The translations under genes were made by a program, and so were the position numbers. A stretch of 64,000 nt of DNA from Furcasterigmium furcatum (lineage: Eukaryota > Ascomycota > Sordariomycetes > Glomerellales > Plectosphaerellaceae): assembly GCA_001599815.1 (NCBI GenBank), contig BCIA01000003.1:3472001-3536000 (forward strand). The letters are read 5' to 3'. Positions 50,122-61,821 of this stretch are shown one piece after another. The notes under the pieces were generated by a model. The model searched no databases. It was not told the DNA's origin and saw only the letters and a program-made list of their open reading frames with translations. Each line of letters begins with the position of its first letter. The stretch's first letter is position 1.

Positions 50122-53100
50122 ATGGCTCCCCTCAGCCCTTCATCATCAGCACCCGTGCCGCATGGGGTTGGCATCTCCCTCTCTGCTGCGAGGACCGCTG
50201 ACGATGGCCCGCCCTCGGATGCGATCCCCATGGTCGACCTGGCCGAGTCCTCGAAACTGGCTCGCAGTGCGGACCCGGACCCGGGATTCACGACAGGCCT
50301 GCAACGCCGCGAGACCGCCTTTCAACGATGGACTCGGCGACAGGCGGCCAAGGCGGCGGATGACGACTGTCAAAGTCGGCGCCGGGACTCGTTCCTGGCC
50401 GTTGACTTTGGCGACGACATAACGAGGAGCCGAAGATCCTCCATAGACATGGAGCTTGTGGCTGAACTTCTCGAGCACGACCAGCTGGACACCAAAACCC
50501 ACGGTGTGTCGGAGATCAGAGACGGCTGGTTCGACGCCGTCTTCCTCAAGGCCAAGACGTTGGACTACTCGAAGCTCATGAAACATGCCGAAGCAACACT
50601 CCCTGCGGCCTTTGACAAGTCATCCCCCCTGTCTGTCCGCCATTTCTTCCCCAAGCAGCGGCAGCAGCTCCAGTCAGTCTTCTGGAAACTCGTAACAACC
50701 AGGTCCGGCATCAAACTTCTCAAATCCTTCTCTGGTTTCTTCATCGCCTACTCCCTGTGTCTGGTCCCCGAGGTTAGAGCATGGCTCGGCCGCTACAGTT
50801 ACATCATGCCAGTATCTACCATCATTAATCACGCTGGGCGGCCACTGGGTGCGCAGCTCGACGGCACCGTCTGGACCATTCTTGGCACCATATCCGGCCT
50901 CGGATGGGGTGTTCTGGGACTTCTGCTCTCCTATTCCACTCTGTCAGCGAGGATAGGATACGGTGGCATCCTTGCCCTCTTCTTCACCGCCTTCATCGCC
51001 ACCATGGCCTTCCTCAGATCATATTTCACCAGATTCTATCAGTTCTCCATGTGCGCCGGTATCGCCATGTGCTACACACTCCTCGCTGAGGTTAACGGCG
51101 ACCAGATCAACTGGCCCAAGCTCTGGTCTTACGGCGTGCCATGGGTACTGGGGCAGGCCATCTGCCTGGTCGTCAACCTAGTCTTCGTCGACGCGGGAGC
51201 ACGGCCACTGGCGGAGGCTCTGCACCGTTCCTTTGGACACATGCAAGACGCTCTCGAGTTGCCTCGGCCTCGAAACCAAAGGCTCCGAAGATCTCTCGCC
51301 CGCGCCTCTGTCGATGTTGGCTCAGCATACAGAGATCTCAGGTTAGACCTGTCCATCACTCGATTCGATCCTCAGGACATTCGATCTCTCCGAAATTTAA
51401 TCCAGGGCGTCATCCGCGCCTTGCTTCTACTCAAGACCGAGACGCGGCTGTTCGAAAAGTGGAATGTTCCCGAGGACGGGACGGTCCCAGTGATAGTGAC
51501 CGCCTTTCAAGAGGCTTCTGCTGGAAACATCCCGGCTATTCAGACTGATGGGGGGGTAGACACAACGAAGGACGCCGCAGCCAACGTCGACGACTGGCTT
51601 CGCCTCGTCTCCGAGAAGCTCGCGACCCCGACCGAGAGCATGCTGTTTGCGATGAGAGGTGCCCTCTCAAGCTCCGATGCGGCGCTCATGGATATTTCGG
51701 GATTCCGACGGGAGCTGGGTCCGGCAGAAGACGCCTCCTCTGATGCTCACCAGGCCCGGCTGCTTCTCCGTCGCGCGATTCACAAGTACGACCAGGCGGA
51801 ACGGGATCTGAGGCGGTCCGATGAGCTGCCACTCACCTCTTTGAGTGTTCAGGAGATCGCCAAGCTCATCGTATTTACCCAGCTCATCCGCATTGCGGCC
51901 AACTCCATCGACGATCTTGCTACCCAGGTCGTTGACATGCAGCAGGCTTCAAGGTCGCTCAAACTCTCTTTGCCCTCGTATCCCATCAGAAAGGCTGTCA
52001 ACAATGTCAATGCACAGGTCAGACGGGATCGTGGTGGACAGACGGCTGGTCAGTACATTCAGTAGTCTCTTTCAGATCATTCTTTTTTAACACCCCTCGA
52101 TATAGGTATCTACAAGGAGACATTCCGAGAAATATCTGCCCTCATGGACCAACTTCGCTCACAGGAGAGCGGGCCTATCTCCAGAGGCTACGACTTCACT
52201 CAATCTCGTCCCGGCACACCAACAGAGGAGACTCCTGCCGCCAAGAGCTCTGAAGCAGACGAGGAGACTACTCCTGCATCAAAACGGAACAAATTCGGCT
52301 ACCAGGTTTGGCTTGTTCTGCATAGGCTACAGGGCTTCGAAAGCAAGTATGCTGTCAAGGTGTGTCTGCTCACAACCTTGCTGGCCATACCAGGCTGGCT
52401 GGAGATGAGTCGCGGATGGTGGAACCAGGCCGAGTCCTGGTGGGCTGTTGTCATGGCTTGGTTGATGGTACATCCACGGTGAGTTCCATAGACATCTGTT
52501 CTCGAAAGAAATTCGACTGACCTCGTCACAGTATCGGTGGTAACATGCAAGACCTCGTCGTGAGAGGCCTGAGTGTCGTCCTCGGCGCCGTCTGGGCAGG
52601 GTTTGCCTACGTTGCCCGCGATGGCAACCCGTTCGTCATGGCTGCTTTTGCTGTTGTGTTCATGATTCCGATGATGTATCGCTTTACACAAAGCTCTCAT
52701 CCCGTGAGTAGGGCCCCTTGCCCCATGACTCCCCCTCGGTGGCTAACCAACGTAGCGATCTGGTATTGCGGGATGCATCTCCTTCACTGTCATCTCCCTC
52801 GCCTTATACAACGGCCTTGAGCAACGATCCGCAGTATTCATGACAACGGCACACGGCCTGGCGTTCTTAATCGGGACCGTCAGCGCCGTGGTCATCAACT
52901 GGGTCCTGTGGCCGTTCGTCTCGAGGCATGAGCTCCGCAAGGCAACATCCGCGATGATATTCTTCATGAGCATCATTTATCGAAGTGAGGACACATCTCC
53001 ATGCCGCCACATGTACAGCAGCTAACAAAGCATCAGCCGTCGTCGCAAAGTACGTCTACTACGAGGAAGCCCGCGAGCCCACCCGCGTCGACGTCGAAAA

Positions 53101-53815
53101 GTCCGAGATGATCGAGGGCAAGCTTCGCGAGGGCTTCGTCCGCATCAGACAGCTCCTCATCATGACGCGCCACGAGCTTCGGCTCCGTAGCCCCTTCGAC
53201 CCCCTCCCGTACTCCGCCCTTGCCGACGCCTGCGAGCGCTTCTTTGAGCATCTCATCGGTGTCCGCCAGGCGGCGCTCAAGTACGACGCCGCCTACGTGC
53301 GCAACAACCAGGCCGCGGCCGAGAAGCTCCTCCCGTTCCGCCGGGACGCCGTGGCCTCGATCCTGAGTAACCTGTACATCCTCGCCGGGGCACTGAAAGC
53401 GGGCCGTAAAGTCCCTGTATGTCTCCTTCCCCTGTTCATGCATGCGGTTGCTCACGCGTCGACCAGCGATATCTCCCCAGCGCGGCGGCTGCGCGCAAAC
53501 GGCTGCTCGACCGCATGGCCGAGGTAGAGGACGAGATGGCCGCGTCTGGGTACAGCGAACAGCGCAGGGAGTCTCTGTTCGAGAGAAAGGGCGAGGGAAA
53601 GTGGGCGCAGGTGTACAGCTATGCCTTCAGTGAGAGTCTGACGGGCTGCGTCGCGCAGCTGGAGGAGCTGGAGCGGTACACGAAGCTCATCGTCGGGGAG
53701 CAGGGGTAAGTTCCTGGAGATGTTGCTGGTCTGGGAAGATTCGCTGACGAGTGAGCGGCGTAGATTCGACGACGAGTTCAAGGACTCGGATGACGACTCG
53801 GGAGATGAATCCTGA
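50122..53815 (+). CDS. FUSC/ArAE-family membrane transporter (aromatic acid exporter-like)
   Basis: Seven exons: 50122-52048, 52106-52478, 52532-52703, 52756-52984, 53037-53416, 53467-53705 and 53764-53815. All introns are 50-58 nt and in phase; the product is 1,123 aa. It looks like the fungal ArAE_2/fusaric-acid-resistance-like family (yeast Bre4-related), membrane proteins linked to export of organic acids and toxic compounds. An acidic soluble N-terminus is followed by a first bundle of membrane helices (about residues 200-355: FSGFFIAYSLCLVPEVRAWL, GWGVLGLLLSYSTL, LWSYGVPWVLGQAICLVVNL) and a long cytosolic helical region. A second bundle (about 730-870: LVVRGLSVVLGAVWAGFAYVA, TAHGLAFLIGTVSAVVINWV) and a soluble tail ending in DDDSGDES follow. 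Splicing rebuilds each half-helix cleanly. The substrate is not deducible. Confidence 0.87.
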
Positions 53816-54439
53816 GTGAATGCATGGCTGGCCGCCGCCAACATTACAGCATATCTCGGGCACCCGGCGCCTTCCTCCTTTACCTTGCTTTATAGGGCCA
53901 TAATTTTCAGATGGCTATTGCCCGCCAGAATCCCACTGGCCGAGATGGGCGGCGCCCTGGCAATAAGGCCAACTAAAGTAAATAAGCTCTATCGCGCTGT
54001 AAGCCCGCGCTCCCAAAAAGGGAGGGCGTAGAGGAAGGGTCCCGGTTCGACCGGGGCTCTTACCTTTTCGTTTTTGTTTTTGCCTTCAGGAAATTCATAT
54101 GCATTGAGCTTTGGTGTGGGATGGGCTTGGACCGCATTCTGGATATATTCTTGATTCTGCACTTTCAAGCATGAGGACCATGTCAGCATCAAGCGGCCAG
54201 GGCGTGCATATCACGAAATCTTACAAGAACCTCAACCAGTAATAATGTCCATTTCGTGAGATTCCATTCCAGTCCGCACCTAAACGCCTTGCCCAACACT
54301 GCTATACCAGCTATGCCGCGGATGTCATGAGCCGTTCGTTCCTTTATAGACAAGTCGCCAACGATGTATACCCTGATCCCTCCAACTCCTGATACCAGAA
54401 ACCGTACTCCAGATCACATATCCTTCCGTGGAAACCCAA
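53816..54439. other. Convergent 3' region between the transporter and DNA2
   Basis: It should hold two 3' UTRs. The only unusual element is a GC-rich multi-hairpin at 53999-54063 followed by T-runs, listed separately. Confidence 0.5.
53999..54063 (+). other. Cloverleaf-like inverted-repeat element followed by T-runs
   Basis: The ends GTAAG and CTTAC can pair and enclose two hairpins: CTCCC-AAAAA-GGGAG and CCCGG-TTCGA-CCGGG. TTTTCGTTTTTGTTTTT follows directly, like an RNA polymerase III stop. The GGTTCGA recalls a tRNA B box, but the T-arm does not close properly and no A box or anticodon loop fits, so this is not called a tRNA. Confidence 0.3.
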
Positions 54440-57400
54440 TCAATACCCTCCGTTCATCATCTCATTCAGGATGTCCCTGATAACAGGCCGGTTCTTCGTC
54501 AGAACACGCTCGCCAGCCGTGGCCCTCTTCAGGGGCGACCTCTGATTCTCCTTCCCCCCGGGCCCAGCACGCTTCAAACCGCCCGCAATGCCCCTGATGG
54601 GCGACGTAACATGGAAAGCCGACCTGGCTTTCAGCGGCGACAGCGCCGCGCTTGCCTGAGTACCCAACTCGTCGAAGATGTGGCTCTCCAACGCATCGGC
54701 GGGCAGGTCGTACGTCCACTCCCTGTCCTCCATGAGCCTCACGAACTGCGAGAGCATCTCCTCCGTGCCGGCGCCCTTGAGCGTCTCCCGGCTGCCGACG
54801 ACCAGCAACTTGGTCTTCGCCCGCGTGAACGCAACGTTGATGCGGCGCCAATCCTTGAGGAGGTCGCCGATGGCGCAGGCTTCGTTCGACCGCACGAGGG
54901 ACAGCACGACAACCTCCTTGTCGCGACCCTGGAAACGGTCGGCGGTGTGCATCTCGACACCAGGCAAGCCGCGGAGCCCATGCTTGAGGAGTGCGAGCTG
55001 CGAACGGTAGTGTGTCATCACACCAATCTCAGTCTCGGGAATGCCAACCGTGACCAGTGCGTCAACGAGCTGGGCGACAACGTGTGCCTCTGCTGGGTTG
55101 ACGATGCGGTTGCCCTTGGCCTCCTCCCGGGCTCGAGGCTGCAAGGTGTCGGTGTTGATAAATCGAACTCGCGCTTCCGGTTCGAGGAGGTCTCGAATCC
55201 AGCAACTGCCTGGGGATGCTGACCTGCAGAAGGATTTCGGGGTGCCAGAAGCCAGGTACGAGGTGGCGTCGTGATGCTTGATCTTCAAGGCTGCCATGTT
55301 GGGAACCTCCAGCTTCGTGTGACGAAGCTGCTCCGTGCCACACTTGAGCCGCCCCTTGTAAATAAGAGTGTTGCTCAAGGTCATGATATCCTCGCACATA
55401 CGGTACTGATGCTCGAGGTTGACCACTGAATCCGGGTGGGTGTCGGAGAGCAATTTGAACAAGCTGACATCCAGACCGCCCTCGCGAGCCTCTTCGTTCT
55501 GGACCAGAGGCGGGAGCTGGTTGTGGTCACCCACCAGGATAAACGTGCGTGCCATCCGAATGGGACCCAGACATATAGGCAGGGTGATTTGAGAAGCCTC
55601 GTCAACAATGCAATAGTCGAATGTTCGCTCATTGAAAACCGGATGGCCAATGCCCAAACACGTCGTCGCAACAATTGGAGTGCCGTGCCAGGCCTCCTTG
55701 ATCTCGTCGAAGGAATGCATCGGCACGCCTCCGAGCGTCACGAACTCTTGCACCTCAGGGTGAACCTTGGCCGGGGCTCCGAGGCGCAAGATGGGAATGG
55801 AGTCCTGCTTGAGCTTCAGAAGGATGTTGTCGACTGCGGTATGAGTGTAAGACGTGAGGAGGACACTCTTGCCTTGGGACGTGAGCGCGCGGATGATGTG
55901 GGCAATGGTGGTCGTCTTTCCCGTTCCTGGCATCCCAAGAACCAGGGCATAGTCTTGCGCACTCATGACCTTCTGAATCGCCCTGTGCTGGTCCACGTTG
56001 AGCATGTCTTTGTCGGCGATCTCATACTGCGTCGGCTCAGGCTTGAACCTAGGAGGCACGAGGTCAACCACCAGTCGGCGGATCTCCCGAGCTCCAAAGA
56101 CGTCGTTCGCCATGACTTGAACAAGGTTGTTTCGTACAGTAGCCATGCCGTTGCTGAATTCGTCCTTGTCGAGGCGGTACCGGATTGGTTCAGTCTTGGT
56201 TCTAGACTCAGTCGAGCCGGCTGGGCAGCCCTCAGGCAGGACCTCCATGATGCCCGCAAAGACCTGGTTGTTGCGCTGGTCGAATCCGGGCTGTCGAATG
56301 CGGGCGTTGTGAAGGCGCCTGTCGACCGCAACACTGATTCTGTTCTTGCGGACGGAGGTCACATACCCCAGGGCCAGGGCGAAATGGCCTTGTTCATCTG
56401 AGATGACGATAGGCTCTCCCACAGAGATCTGAGATTCCATGAAGGAGTGGCCAGGGGTGTGCTGTCGTTTGACAAAGTTGTATCGAAAGCGATTGATGTT
56501 TGGACTTTCGAGGTCTTCGGACCAAGACCCTTCTTCGATGACAACGTCGGCAAACGCTCTACCCAGCCGTTCTCTGTCCTTGCTGACCATCGTCCATAGT
56601 TCTCGCCTGAGCTTCTGGCTCTCCTTCTCCTCCTTTGTCAGTAAGTTCTCCCACTTGATGAAGAACTCTTGATGCGTCGGTGTCAGATGGCCGACGACCT
56701 CGTTGAACTTCGCATCCATTCCGCTTGATTCGCCGTCGCCATCGTCAGCCAGACGATGATAAATGAAACACGACGACTTTGCGTAACATTTGCCGCACAT
56801 GTGTTTACTCTTCTTCATGGGAGGGAGCTGCACGCTCCGTTCACGGATGTAGCAGGCCAGTCGATTGCGCTGCATGATCATGTGTCGAAGCTCGTGTCGG
56901 ATGGCCGGGATGCGGTTTGTCTGGGAGGACTCCATGTAGTAGAGAATGCCGTAGACGATCTCGATGTCGTAACGATCAGAGAGGAGAAGATTGTACAGGG
57001 CAGTCTGCGCCATGTGGCTACTGTTGGCGTTCTTTCCGGTCTTGACCTCGAATGGAACTGTCAAGACTCTGGTGTCCTTGCCGTCCTGCATGGTGACCTG
57101 GACCGTGGCATCGATGTTGCCCTTGAGGCCGTACATGGGTGACCAGACATGCTCCTCGACGTCGAGCAGCTTGCTCACACACATGTTGGCCTTTTTCCCG
57201 TTCCGGTCCAGCACCATGGCGCCCTCTTTCGGATGTGAGGCGACGAAAGCGTCAGCCCAGCTGCTCAACTCCGGCATTTTGGACTGCAGATGCTCCTTTG
57301 CGATATGGGGTCCAACTTTGATCTTATAGAGGTCTTCGACATGCTTTTGTAGAATCTTGTCGATGACTGTGCTCAGATAGTGCAAATCCCAGCGATTCGC

Positions 57401-59452
57401 AAGGAGAGCTGCTTGGAAGATCTCATGGAGGATGGTGCCGTAGACGAGAGGAGCCGTTGCCTCGCTTGTGGCCTTGACCCGGTCCTGCAGTACAGCTCGA
57501 CGCATGCAAGTGAAAGAATCAGCCACGACGGTGGCAGAGATCAGCTGGTCCGGATGCAGGATCAACATGTTGTGGTCGTCGTCGATGATGCACCTGCCCT
57601 CGGAAGAAAAGTCCCCGATGATATGGACGTAGGACTTCTCGTGGGCTGGGGTTTCGAGCCAGTCGCCTCTGAGGTGGACGGTTCTCGGCATCTTGGATTT
57701 CTCTACCTGAAGAGTAAGGATCTAGGCACGAGTCAGTCATGCCCCATCGTTCCGTTCCCATGGTTCTGGCATACCTTTTCAGGGCACAACTGGCAACGCT
57801 CGTTGAGGTAGTCACACTCTAGCACCATGGTCACCAGATAGCGCTGGATAGTCCTCGGTTTCTGGCTGGCCTACCACTGCTTTAGCATTCCGATATGTTT
57901 CCTGTTATAACCTCGAACGTACAGGTTGCTGGCTTGATGGCTTGACAGATTGCGTAGCCGCGAACTCTGCGGCGTCAAAGTCGAAGTCACCACCGAAGTC
58001 ATCGCCAAAGTCATCGCCAAAGTCATTATCTTCAGGGCCTCGGCCCGCTGACTCCTTCGATGTGCAGACGTCCATCGCCATGTCAGCTTTCTTGCTTCCC
58101 TCGTACTCAGCCATCATCCCCGCGGCAGCTTCCAGAATTGTTTCGTCGTCCAGATCGTCAAAATCGTCATCAAGGAGGTCCACTGCCCCCGGGCCAGTAC
58201 TTGGGGCTGATGTGCTGGGCTTCACTGCTGGGTTGGTGGTCTTTGGCTCGACGGTAGCCATAGTAGCCTCAAGCTGCATGATCGTATCGTCGTCATCCAG
58301 GAAGCCGTCGTCGCCATAATCCGACTCCGAGTCACCAGGCACCATCACAGTCTCCGATGCTGCGGTGCCTGTGACTTGACCATGTCCGGCAGTGGTGTCG
58401 GGCTCCTCACCTACAGTGCCGTGGTAACTGTCTCGTATGGCAGATTTCGTGAGCTCAGCCCCTTTTCTCTTGGTGGGGGAGGGGGATGCTGCCGTTGGAA
58501 CCTGGCTCCGGTCCGAAGTCTCAACGGGAGAATCTTGCCTGCTTTCAACGGTGTCTAGCAATGCTGAAACAAAGGACGACTTGAAGCCGCTCGCGTTGCT
58601 TTGCACGGACTTGGATGAGCCCGTCGACTCGGATTTGTCAAACCTGCGCCTCTTTGGCCAGCTGAGTCCTGAGCTCACCGTCCGCCGCAGCCCGCGACCG
58701 TTCGGGACGCCATTTCGTGAAGGTCGTGGAGAAGAAGAGATCATGCAATGTGCCAGGCCAGCGCTCGTCGCGCCGACTGGGGTTGTGGCGTTGCCCTTGC
58801 TGCCCACGGCGAGTCGATCCCAGAGCTGCAGAGTCGGATCTGCATGCGGAGAATTCAGAGCTTCGGTGAGCTTTTTTCGATCTATTGTAGGCGGAGCTGG
58901 TGTGGTGTGAATGTCGTGAGCTGGAGAGGACACTGGAGAGGAGGATCGTGCCCGTTTCCTGCCCTTCCGGGGCATCATTGGTGACATATGGGGGTTAAAG
59001 GTTGGGGGTTTTCTGTTGTCCCATAGGACTCGGTCCTCTGGCGAGTTGTTTGCATCATCTTCATCCTTTTGCCTCGGCCGTTTACCGAGAAGGTCCTTCA
59101 AACTGGTTCGGCCAGGTGGTGTTGTCTCCGTCTCCAAGTTGATATCATCGCCGCCAATCTTGACATTGTTGTTCTCCTGCTCCAGAACCTTGCTTGTGTC
59201 TTTTTCATCCGAGCTGCTCCTCGTCGATTGAAATTGAAACTGGTTCAGCTTATGCTTCGTCTTCTCGGAGACGGGCGCTAAAGGTCTCGCAGGCGGGGGT
59301 TGAGGGTATCCAGAGCTCCTGGACCGCTGCCAATGCGTTCGGCCATTCTGTGTATGATATATTAGTGCTGGGTTGCAGAGGTTGCCGGGAGGATGTTGAT
59401 AGCCAACCTTGGTGTACCCGAAGTGGTCTGAAGATGCCTTCTGAAGGGGCAT
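54440..59452 (-). CDS. DNA2: Dna2 replication helicase/nuclease
   Basis: Exons 59452-57923, 57870-57775 and 57721-54440 (introns of 52 and 53 nt) give 1,635 aa. Dna2 trims long Okazaki flaps and resects DNA ends. The first about 510 residues are disordered and acidic/Ser-rich, with TPPGRTSLKDLLGKR. The 96-nt middle exon encodes IQRYLVTMVLECDYLNERCQ, which confirms the splicing. The RecB-type nuclease has LVYGTILHEIF, GNIDATV and PFEVKTGK. Iron-sulfur cysteines are SFTCMRRAV and the CGKCYAKSSC cluster. The SF1 helicase has Walker A GMPGTGKTTT (about 1,137), Walker B CIVDEASQI (about 1,250), HYRSQLALLK and DRFQGRDKEVV. A further 60-nt in-frame intron near the 5' end is possible. It diverges from the next gene across MCB boxes. 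Confidence 0.94.
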
Positions 59453-59902
59453 GGCGAGGGGGGTGCCTTTGCATCAACGGACAAAGAAAGTCTGATCCCG
59501 AGTCCGATTGATTTGTTTTCTCTCTCTCGGGCAGGTCAATCTTCGACAGGGGCTGTTTGACAAGAATCATGCATATGTTGGTTGTTCAAGTGATGATGGG
59601 GTTTGATCGGGCGAGAAGCTGGCCCTTGGCCCGACTGGGAGACGCGTCTCGACGCGTTAACAGGCAGCTCCACCGGGGCCCGATGCGCGGGGCAACATTG
59701 GATGAAGGCGGGTGGACAAGGCGCGAGAAGATGCATTTAAACAGTACAGACCTCCTTACCAGAAATGGCATTATCCGTTTTTGGCCCGCCACCGACTCAA
59801 CCGACCGTGATTCTCTCATCATCACTTGAGCTCTTCGTCCCGGCAGTTTGCTTCCACAACTCACAACTCACTGCCAGCTGCCAGACCTCCGACCCAAACA
59901 CC
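59453..59902. promoter_or_regulatory. Divergent DNA2/unknown-gene promoter with paired MluI cell-cycle boxes
   Basis: ACGCGT occurs at 59642-59647 and 59652-59657, 10 bp apart, in a GACGCGTCTCGACGCGTTAA context. They lie about 0.2 kb from the DNA2 ATG and about 0.25 kb from the ATG at 59903. Closely paired MCBs are typical of MBF-regulated replication genes. Confidence 0.6.
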
Positions 59903-61156
59903 ATGGCCAACGGTGGTACGGGTGCCCAGGGCTGGGGCGAAAACTCGCCTCCTCCTCTTACCTTCTCAGATGAATCTCATCTTCCCGGCTGGGCATCCAT
60001 GCTCGGAGCCACGCACAGCCAGGTCAAACGCAACTGCCGAGCTCTGGCGAATGCCCTGAGCGCCCACATATCACGACCAATGACCCAGGACGAAGTCGAC
60101 GGCCTCATGCAATTTTCCGCAATCGACGTGGCCGCAGACGCTCTCAGGGCACCTATTACCTATGGATTGGTGGCTGTCATGTTTTGGCGCGGCCGCCCAA
60201 TGCGATTACCGTTCTGGAAGCCGGATCCTTCGAAGTACAATGTCAATGTCTTTCCCAGTATTGCCAACCCGCGGCTGACCGGGGCCTTCGCGCGTTATCT
60301 GTGGGTGACCGGCCGGGTTCTCGCCTACGCCATGTTGATCGGGCCACCAGCTGCAATTGTCACCAAGAGTTACATCGCTGCCGAGTTCAACAACGCACTC
60401 AAATCCGATGTACGACTCAAAGGACTGAGGGAGGCGTTAACCGAACGCGCCCGAAGGCCCGTCTTGAAGGAATGGACGAATGTCCAGGTCCGCCAGTTGG
60501 AGCGACTCGCGGCGAAGGCGTCCAAGGAAGAACTCATCCAAGAACGCGATAGTCTACAGAGCCATGCGGCGGAAGCGCTGGCAAAGATCGCAGACGGGCA
60601 GGGGGAGTGGGAGACGGTGAGTCGCCGTGACCGCGAATCGGCCTACGGCACATTGAAGGACACCTCGGAAAAGCAAATTCGAATACTTGAAAAAGCCCTC
60701 GCAATCAAGGATGATCCCGAGTCGGCATCTCGCCAGCAATCCGATTACCAGGGGTTGAGTGGCTCCGTTGAACCCATGCCGTCGCAGACAACCCCGGCCG
60801 GAACAACAAACACCTTGGGTTTGCCTTCGAACAAGCCACAGCCGGCAAGCTGGTCGGCGGAGCAGTCTTCGGGTCAGCGCTGGGGTACAAGCGACGGCAT
60901 TGACGACGATGATGCATCTCCGGTTGCTTCCGGCGCGAGAGGCAAAGGGATGGATGGGGGATCCGGACCTTCAGCCTGGGATCGTGTGCGCCAACAAGCC
61001 CAGCAGGGCCAGGGCCAAAGCCAGCAGCGCCAGCAGCGCCAGCAAGCAGCCCCGAGTGCAGAGAGCTGGGGCAGCGCAGGGTCAGACGACGCCGACACCA
61101 GGACTCAAGCGCAGAAGGAGTTTGACGAAATGGTGGAGCGAGAGCGTCGAACCTGA
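59903..61156 (+). CDS. Conserved hypothetical membrane-associated protein
   Basis: A single exon of 417 aa from MANGGTGAQG; an upstream in-frame ATG (59765) lies in probable leader. I do not recognise the family. Two hydrophobic stretches lie at about residues 84-96 (PITYGLVAVMFW) and 132-154 (YLWVTGRVLAYAMLIGPPAA), separated by a basic RGRPMRLPFWKPDP loop, so one or two membrane spans are likely. Residues about 160-275 are helical and charged (KEELIQERDSLQSHAAEALAKI), likely coiled coil. The C-terminal third is low-complexity with a Gln run (about 375-392), an AWDRVRQQ motif and an acidic/basic end (KEFDEMVERERRT). No presequence is evident. It shares the MCB promoter with DNA2, so cell-cycle regulation is possible but could be a passenger effect. 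Confidence 0.75.
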   Translation: MANGGTGAQGWGENSPPPLTFSDESHLPGWASMLGATHSQVKRNCRALANALSAHISRPMTQDEVDGLMQFSAIDVAADALRAPITYGLVAVMFWRGRPMRLPFWKPDPSKYNVNVFPSIANPRLTGAFARYLWVTGRVLAYAMLIGPPAAIVTKSYIAAEFNNALKSDVRLKGLREALTERARRPVLKEWTNVQVRQLERLAAKASKEELIQERDSLQSHAAEALAKIADGQGEWETVSRRDRESAYGTLKDTSEKQIRILEKALAIKDDPESASRQQSDYQGLSGSVEPMPSQTTPAGTTNTLGLPSNKPQPASWSAEQSSGQRWGTSDGIDDDDASPVASGARGKGMDGGSGPSAWDRVRQQAQQGQGQSQQRQQRQQAAPSAESWGSAGSDDADTRTQAQKEFDEMVERERRT

Positions 61157-61821
61157 GCGCTTTGTGGCATCAAGGGCGAGCGAGGTGGACAGACTCGAGT
61201 GCAACCACTCTGCGAGGGCCAGGGAACGGCTTCGGTGATCCAGCAGTCGATTTTTAAGTGTAAACATGTACAACAGAAATATCCACGGACTTCTTTCTCT
61301 TGTGTCGTTGCTGTGCCCTTTGACCAGCACGTGAAGACTACCATGAAGCCGCCGACTGGTCCCACTCCTTGGGATGACGTATCGCACCTCAAGTGAACCG
61401 CCCGCCCCACGAAATTCCCATGTGGCCCCTGCGTCGCCTTCCCCAGGTGGGCGCTGGCATGTGAAAGACGCTAAATGGCGGGCCAGCCCCATGCCGGAAA
61501 CGGCGCCATCACCTTCTGGGGAATGCCTCGGTCGCCGTGGGCGCCTTTCCAGGTTCCCTGCAGCGGCCGACTGTCCCGAGCACCGCGATACCGTGACCCT
61601 GAACAGCTGACATCAGCATTCCCATCCTTCAGCACCACGAGTCCGTCCGAGTTAAAGGATTCTTCTTCTTCCGTCCCTCTCGACACCCGAGGTTCACCAT
61701 CTCCAACCGACGCTCTGCTTTCCCTATTTCACCAACGATCTACCGGCCACGATACACTTTCCCTTCTATCCTCTAGTCTCAAACCTCGACCTCAAATCAC
61801 AAACATACACACAACTTCAAT
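61157..61821. promoter_or_regulatory. Intergenic region and thiolase promoter with fatty-acid-response cores
   Basis: CCTCGG lies at 61526-61531 and its complement CCGAGG at 61687-61692, about 0.29 and 0.13 kb before the thiolase ATG. CCTCGG is the core bound by FarA/FarB/CTF1-type regulators of peroxisomal beta-oxidation genes. The left part (61.16-61.45 kb) should be 3' UTR of the preceding gene. The right part is pyrimidine-rich leader. Confidence 0.4.

Noticed and set aside
53999..54063. tRNA gene call for the hairpin element
   Set aside because: The GGTTCGA box is present, but the T-stem does not pair correctly, no A box exists and no 7-nt anticodon loop can be drawn.
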